Assembly: GCA_947258815.1 (NCBI GenBank)
Contig: CAMYJW010000015.1
Coordinates: forward strand, 124,001 to 188,000
DNA: 64,000 nucleotides
From: an uncultured Sphingomonadaceae bacterium
Lineage (GTDB): Bacteria > Pseudomonadota > Alphaproteobacteria > Sphingomonadales > Sphingomonadaceae
Direction of reading: 5' to 3'
Positions 59,807 through 64,000 of this stretch are shown one piece after another. Position numbers and translations under genes: made by a program. The notes beneath the pieces were generated by a model. It had not been told where the DNA came from. It was given only the letters and a program-made list of their open reading frames with translations, and searched no databases. The stretch's first letter is position 1. Each line of letters opens with the position of its first letter.

Positions 59807-61044
59807 AGACGCCACAAAGTGGCTTAGGGTTCCTCAGACCGCTTGGTCGCCTGACTGAAGATCCGGCCTTTTTGCTGTGCGTGGGCATGGCTCTGTCAGG
59901 TTCGCTCGTTGGGCTGCTATCCATCCCTTTAATTCTCTACATTAGGTTCGCCCTGGCGGGTGCGGAAGCAGGCAGGAGGACAACAAAAGGCTTGAACCAG
60001 GTTCGGACAAATTTCTTAAAAGCGCCGAATTTGAAATTACACAAAGTCCGAATAACGAAATTAATCCCAAAGACAATACTGAAGGATATCGAATTTCGTC
60101 CGTCATTCGCGCGACCTGGATTCAAAAAAATATTTAGTTATCCTGTAGTGCCTTTTCGTCTATTCTGGGTTGAAGTTAAAGAGCCGCCGCTCCCAACTGA
60201 GTGGCGCGCATATCCAAGTGTTTCCTCGACACAGTTTATATTCATCACAGAAGAGCCAGATAAACTTTCAAGCCACGGACGTTTTAGATTGCTGCATGAG
60301 CTGGGTCACGTATCGTTGGCAGGGGCTGGGGCCGCTGCTTCCGCACGGGTAGAAAAGAACATGTTGCCTATTCTAGTCGGTCTAATTTTGACGCTAATCT
60401 GGTCTGGAATGTTGCCCGAACATTTGCATATGGCCGCAAGAATCTTGTTGATCCTATACATCGTTGTCGAGGGCTTCATTTCTCCAATCGAATGGAATTT
60501 GCTCTCCGAAATTAACTCCGACAAGTTTGCGATTCAGTCTCTGCGGACGGATGCAGAGCGACATGAAGTGTTGGATTGCTGCACAAATGTCTGGGGTAAG
60601 CTTATCTCCGAGAAGCGGGGGTCTTTCAAGCAAAGACTGGAATGGCGACTAAGGCTTGCCAGAATGAGAAGCCAGGTAATTTCCGACGAAATCCGGTCGG
60701 ATATGAAGCGGGGATGGAACTTTGCCAGGTCTGGCGACGCGCTGGGATTTTGGGTGGCGAATGTCGTGATGGTTGGATCAAGGAAGCAATTGGCGGAGCG
60801 CTTTGGAAAGCACGGCAAATTAGAGTTATCCGCATTGAGTTGGGTCATACCGATCCGGACTTGGATTTTTTCTGGCCTCTTTTTCTATGTGGGGTTCTCA
60901 TGTAAAAATGAGGAATGGTCTTATATTGCAGCTGTGATCGCAGCGGCTCTCATAACTACCTATTTTCAAATTATGTTTATAAACAGAGCTATAAGAGAAT
61001 ATAGTAGGGTCGAGAATTTGTTGAATAAAGAGGGTCTTATTTGA
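59803..61044 (+). CDS. Membrane-embedded zinc metallopeptidase, M48-like
   Basis: This 413-residue protein has an N-terminal membrane segment (about 22-50), a soluble part, then HELGH (165-169) between it and paired membrane helices (188-226). ExxxD (E236, D240, in SEINSDKFA) follows, the arrangement of M48-type peptidases. More helices lie near 365-410. The codons are rich in A and T relative to neighbouring chromosomal genes, a sign of transfer. With its small partner it forms a two-gene unit inside a defence island. A membrane protease released by a sensor would be a plausible suicide effector, but this is inference. Confidence 0.75.
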   Translation: MKTPQSGLGFLRPLGRLTEDPAFLLCVGMALSGSLVGLLSIPLILYIRFALAGAEAGRRTTKGLNQVRTNFLKAPNLKLHKVRITKLIPKTILKDIEFRPSFARPGFKKIFSYPVVPFRLFWVEVKEPPLPTEWRAYPSVSSTQFIFITEEPDKLSSHGRFRLLHELGHVSLAGAGAAASARVEKNMLPILVGLILTLIWSGMLPEHLHMAARILLILYIVVEGFISPIEWNLLSEINSDKFAIQSLRTDAERHEVLDCCTNVWGKLISEKRGSFKQRLEWRLRLARMRSQVISDEIRSDMKRGWNFARSGDALGFWVANVVMVGSRKQLAERFGKHGKLELSALSWVIPIRTWIFSGLFFYVGFSCKNEEWSYIAAVIAAALITTYFQIMFINRAIREYSRVENLLNKEGLI

Positions 61045-61128
61045 TCAGATTCGGGAAATGCTCTACGTGGCTGTGCGTTTCCCCAGGTTAGTTTTCCGGT
61101 TCGAATGATGAAGGCAACACCGAAACGC

Positions 61129-61959
61129 TCATATCCCTAGAGGGATCAATGCCATCGACCACTCTCCCTTCCCTTGGTCGGACGGAATATGTGGACTCAC
61201 TTGTTCGGTCGTTCGAATATGCAATTCTGGAACTTCTTTGGCCATATCCCAGACGTGAAAAACGTAGGACGATCCAGACTTCACTGCCTGCTTCCACTCG
61301 TTTCGCGTAATCATAAATCGCAGCGGCGAGGCGACGGTTGACTTGACCTCAATCAGGCGGTTCAGAAGGCCATGTTCGCCGAGTTCGTACGACAAAACGT
61401 CGTATCCGGCGTAGTTGTCATCCAGCCCGAACCATTCGGGCGCCTTCGATATGCCAAGTTTCTCAAGCCGCTCGCGTTCGTGATCCAAGGTCAGAACTTC
61501 AGCAGCTCTCGCCTGCTCCATTTTTACGATGTCGGCAATCAACCTTGCGTGACCAGCAACGTCGTCCCACCAGCTCACCACTTCTGGTGAGGGAGGGTCT
61601 TCCATGAGACCTGCGGCTCTGAATACGTCTTGATCGTCCAAATCGAGAGCGGAAACGAACCTCTTTCGACCAGCGCGCATGGTCTTAGACCAAAGAGGTT
61701 GGTGCTGGACTACGACAACCTTGACGCAAGCTTGGTAAAATTCGTGACCCTCATCAGGGCAATCGGCAGGTACCAACTGGCCAAGATATGCGCCCGCTTC
61801 GAGATCTAGCGTCGTGCCGTCGGGGTCGATCTTCTCGATCAGGTCGATGAGTTGGTCATCAGGAAGATCGGGCTGTTTGATTTGATAGCTTCGGAATAGC
61901 CTGAGGCCCTCGAAGGCGGAGAGTGAAAACAGACGCTCTGTCGAAATCGCACTCGTCAT
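61129..61959 (-). CDS. DUF3883-domain protein, PD-(D/E)xK nuclease-like
   Basis: This 276-residue protein has a C-terminal DUF3883 pattern: HERERLEKLGI near 160, YAGYDVLSYE with D187, RLIEVKST with E204 and K206, and ITRNEWKQAV. D, E and K match a PD-(D/E)xK nuclease core. The N-terminal 130 residues are not recognised. It overlaps the SNF2 helicase gene by four bases (ATGA), so it is the second product of one operon. DUF3883 is common in restriction-like loci with helicases and methylases. It probably recognises or cuts foreign DNA. Confidence 0.78.
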   Translation of the reverse strand: MTSAISTERLFSLSAFEGLRLFRSYQIKQPDLPDDQLIDLIEKIDPDGTTLDLEAGAYLGQLVPADCPDEGHEFYQACVKVVVVQHQPLWSKTMRAGRKRFVSALDLDDQDVFRAAGLMEDPPSPEVVSWWDDVAGHARLIADIVKMEQARAAEVLTLDHERERLEKLGISKAPEWFGLDDNYAGYDVLSYELGEHGLLNRLIEVKSTVASPLRFMITRNEWKQAVKSGSSYVFHVWDMAKEVPELHIRTTEQVSPHIPSDQGKGEWSMALIPLGI

Positions 61960-63869
61960 ACCTCATCAAGGAAGTCGTCGCTTCCCTTACCTTCCAGTTC
62001 GGAGATGAGATCAACGATGTCCTGAAGCTGGATGTCATAATCGATTGGATCCAGGGCTTCTTCTTCATCAAGTGCAAGCTCATGAAGATCGGGATCCTCC
62101 AATAGCTTTTGCATGTTGCGGATCTTCTCGGCCAGCCTTCGCGTAACCGACATATCGATGCTGCCGATCTGCGCCGGGGCCTTTGATCGATAGACGTAAA
62201 TGTTGGTTTCTTGATCGGGTGGAAGCCCCAGCCGGTGGATGCGATCAATCGATTGTAGATAGTGCGTGGAGACGTAGCTTCGATCTGCGTAGAGTGCGTT
62301 ATGGCAGACCGTGTGAAGGCTAATTCCCTCGCCTGCCGCAGCCGGGTTGGCGATGAGCACAAAACATTCGTCGTCTTCGTGGAACCGCTTAAGCTTTTGC
62401 TCTCTGGTCCCAGGCTCGGTAGCCAAGCCGGACGGAACACCCCCATGGATGTACACGGGATTCAGGTCGGCCAGTGAAGAGGAAAAGCTGTGAATTGTGT
62501 CCGTGAAAATTGTCCAAATGACCGATTTTTGGCCTTCTGCTGCCAAACGGCGAGCGTGATCGGCAACCTCGCGCATTTTCGCTGAATGGCCTTCTTCCAG
62601 GACTTGCTCAGCGATGGCTGACTTGACCTCGATATCGTCGTTGGCCATCGCCGAAAGTGCGAGGACCGGATTGATAGAGAGTTGCAGCAATCTCATCACC
62701 GAGCGCCGCGCTTTCAGGAGTTGGGCCTCGCCCATGCCGCTGCCGACTTTTTTTGCGAAGTCCCTGAGAAACTCATTTCGAACGATGGAGTAGAGAGCTA
62801 ATTGACCGTCATCCATCGAAACGTCGATGTAGTGGCGATGCGGCTTTGGAAGGCCCAACTCCTTCTTGGTCGTTCGAACGTAGAGATTGCCTAAGACTTC
62901 GCGAGGGCTGCGCCCAGCTACAACCTCAAAGCCAAGCCCATGACCCGGCCACAAAAAGTCGAGCTGAGATTCTATGTCACTGGCGGCTTGCGGCATCGGG
63001 GTGCCGGAAAGAATGTCTCGTCTAACCGGAAGCGTGGCACTGCCTAGAAGGAAAGCGCCACGCTGCGAGTTCCAGCCAGCCTTCATACGATGGGATTCAT
63101 CCAAGACGAGGTGGGTTGGTGTGGTCGCTAAGTGAGCAGAGATAACCGATTGTTGCCGGATCATGAGGTCGTAGGAGATTATGAAACGGGTTGCGCCAGA
63201 GTTCAGGGCCTTGTGATTGCCCGCCTCATCGCCCGACAAAACGACAAACGGCTCAGCCCCATCATTGGGCGCGTCGGGATCCATGCACTCGTTGACCACA
63301 TCGAGCCATGCCTGAGTCGCAGCTTTGGGAGCAACAACCAGGAGGTGCTGACCGGGCTTTTTCGTTAGGATGTGCAGGGCGAAGGTCACCGTGGTCTTCC
63401 CCGCGCCAGGAACAGAGAAATTTGCGCCATTGGCAAGGGAAAGAAGGTGACTCAAATCGCGGATTTGGAACGGCTTTAGCTCACGCTTTACGAAACCCAG
63501 AGCCTTGAGACGCTCAGGTATTTCCTCGCGGGGAATGACTTCCGCGAGTTCCTTTCGTTGCTTCCGGGCCGATTTAAGCTGTTCGCTGAACTGCTTGATG
63601 CGCTGGGCAGCTTCCTCGTCCGGCTTGAACCGAAAATTCAGTGCGCGCTGGGTCGATTTTGTACCTAACTCGCGAATTATGCTGAGCATATCCGACCAAC
63701 TTAGCTTTATGCTGGTCTCGGTCAGTTTGTGATCGAAATTCTTGGAGCGGATTGCGAGCTTGAGCCTCGCCCAAACAGGAGCATTTGCATCGTTCTTGTT
63801 GATGGCAAAGCTCCCCGAGTGATCGGGGTTGTAGACGACGGAGACAATGGATTGTGCTTCACTCACCAT
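61956..63869 (-). CDS. SNF2-family helicase/ATPase
   Basis: This 637-residue protein has a helicase superfamily 2 core: VPGAGKTT (Walker A, 153-160), VLDESHRMK (DESH, 257-260), LSGTPMPQAASDIESQLDFLWPG, and in the C-terminal lobe NPAAAGEGISLHTVCHNALYADRS and QSIDRIHRLG. The first 130 residues are specific to this type. The start at 63869 was chosen because AAGGA lies five bases before it and overlaps the stop of the upstream gene; a longer frame to 63923 would overlap that gene. It would move on DNA and control the DUF3883 partner in defence. Confidence 0.87.
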   Translation of the reverse strand: MVSEAQSIVSVVYNPDHSGSFAINKNDANAPVWARLKLAIRSKNFDHKLTETSIKLSWSDMLSIIRELGTKSTQRALNFRFKPDEEAAQRIKQFSEQLKSARKQRKELAEVIPREEIPERLKALGFVKRELKPFQIRDLSHLLSLANGANFSVPGAGKTTVTFALHILTKKPGQHLLVVAPKAATQAWLDVVNECMDPDAPNDGAEPFVVLSGDEAGNHKALNSGATRFIISYDLMIRQQSVISAHLATTPTHLVLDESHRMKAGWNSQRGAFLLGSATLPVRRDILSGTPMPQAASDIESQLDFLWPGHGLGFEVVAGRSPREVLGNLYVRTTKKELGLPKPHRHYIDVSMDDGQLALYSIVRNEFLRDFAKKVGSGMGEAQLLKARRSVMRLLQLSINPVLALSAMANDDIEVKSAIAEQVLEEGHSAKMREVADHARRLAAEGQKSVIWTIFTDTIHSFSSSLADLNPVYIHGGVPSGLATEPGTREQKLKRFHEDDECFVLIANPAAAGEGISLHTVCHNALYADRSYVSTHYLQSIDRIHRLGLPPDQETNIYVYRSKAPAQIGSIDMSVTRRLAEKIRNMQKLLEDPDLHELALDEEEALDPIDYDIQLQDIVDLISELEGKGSDDFLDEV

Positions 63870-63876
63870 GCCATCC

Positions 63877-64000
63877 TTACTCTTCGTCGCTGTCATCCTT
63901 GCCGCCGGCAAGACGTAGTTCAATCTTCTCTTCGATCTTGTCGAGCGCGTTTCGGATGGATTCGATTTGCTTCTTCATCGCCGGGAGAGTGCTTTCTCCC
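63877..64000 (-). CDS. C-terminal end of an upstream gene of the SNF2 operon (partial)
   Basis: A coding frame enters from the right edge and stops at TAA (63877-63879). The last residues include MKKQIESIRNALDKIEEKIEL, a short coiled-coil helix, and the acidic tail DDSDEE. It lies eight bases before the SNF2 start in the same direction, so it is the third member of the operon. The visible 40 codons do not identify the family. A DNA methyltransferase would be usual in such a place but is not shown. Confidence 0.6.
   Translation of the reverse strand, partial: GESTLPAMKKQIESIRNALDKIEEKIELRLAGGKDDSDEE

Noticed and set aside
61129..64000. DISARM system
   Set aside because: No DUF1998, PLD or DrmA-like gene is visible; the SNF2 protein alone is not enough.
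1..64000. CRISPR arrays
   Set aside because: No regularly spaced short direct repeats were seen; the only repeated units are the peptide duplication and the dispersed 100-bp element.

Overview
The window looks like chromosome of an alphaproteobacterium of the Sphingomonadales (Sphingomonas/Novosphingobium type). The reasons are the moderately high GC content, the family mix (TonB-dependent receptor, spinster-like MFS carrier, SnoaL-like proteins, luciferase-like and Baeyer-Villiger monooxygenases, GelD/SpsB-like polysaccharide genes) and the codon habits. The genus is inferred, not proven.

Layout. (1) 1-13 kb: a surface-polysaccharide region, with an aldo/keto reductase cut by the window edge, an initiating sugar-phosphate transferase, an export lipoprotein, an O-antigen-ligase-like membrane protein, a sulfotransferase, four glycosyltransferases, a GMC oxidoreductase and a small membrane protein. 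(2) 13.4-18.2 kb: a four-gene oxidative block (Zn alcohol dehydrogenase, flavin monooxygenase, class II aldolase, TauD-like dioxygenase). (3) 18.3-21 kb: a leftward cassette with two tandemly duplicated 42-residue peptide genes, an LPLAT-like acyltransferase and an M50 membrane protease. A serralysin-type secreted metalloprotease is divergent from it. The peptide genes have no annotated relatives that I recognise and are the best candidate for an undescribed system. (4) 23-44.4 kb: a catabolic/accessory region with a fused hydratase/hydroxyacyl-CoA dehydrogenase, a PQQ dehydrogenase, an Old Yellow Enzyme relative, three luciferase-like oxidoreductases, two alpha/beta hydrolases, two SDRs, an MFS carrier, a thioesterase, a deazaflavin-type reductase and a TonB receptor. 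Together these suggest breakdown of a hydrophobic cyclic or carbonyl compound through acyl-CoA intermediates. (5) 44.6-52.9 kb: a Sox thiosulfate-oxidation cluster (thioredoxin, cytochrome c and ArsR regulator leftward; soxCDYZ, a DsrE-like gene and soxAXB rightward) with a well-formed promoter and palindrome before soxC.

(6) 53 kb to the end: a mobile defence island. It begins next to a short sequence matching the 3' end of a tRNA-Ser (probable attachment site), then has mobC and a relaxase, a coiled-coil membrane protein, IS debris, a fused AAA-ATPase/DUF4435 protein (PARIS-like), ardA with a partner gene, a two-gene unit encoding a membrane metallopeptidase, and a SNF2 helicase/DUF3883 nuclease-like pair whose upstream partner runs off the window.

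A roughly 100-bp intergenic repeat with inverted ends occurs five times in the first 45 kb and not in the island. Its ends twice supply the stop codon of the preceding gene. No rRNA gene, complete tRNA gene or CRISPR array was seen.
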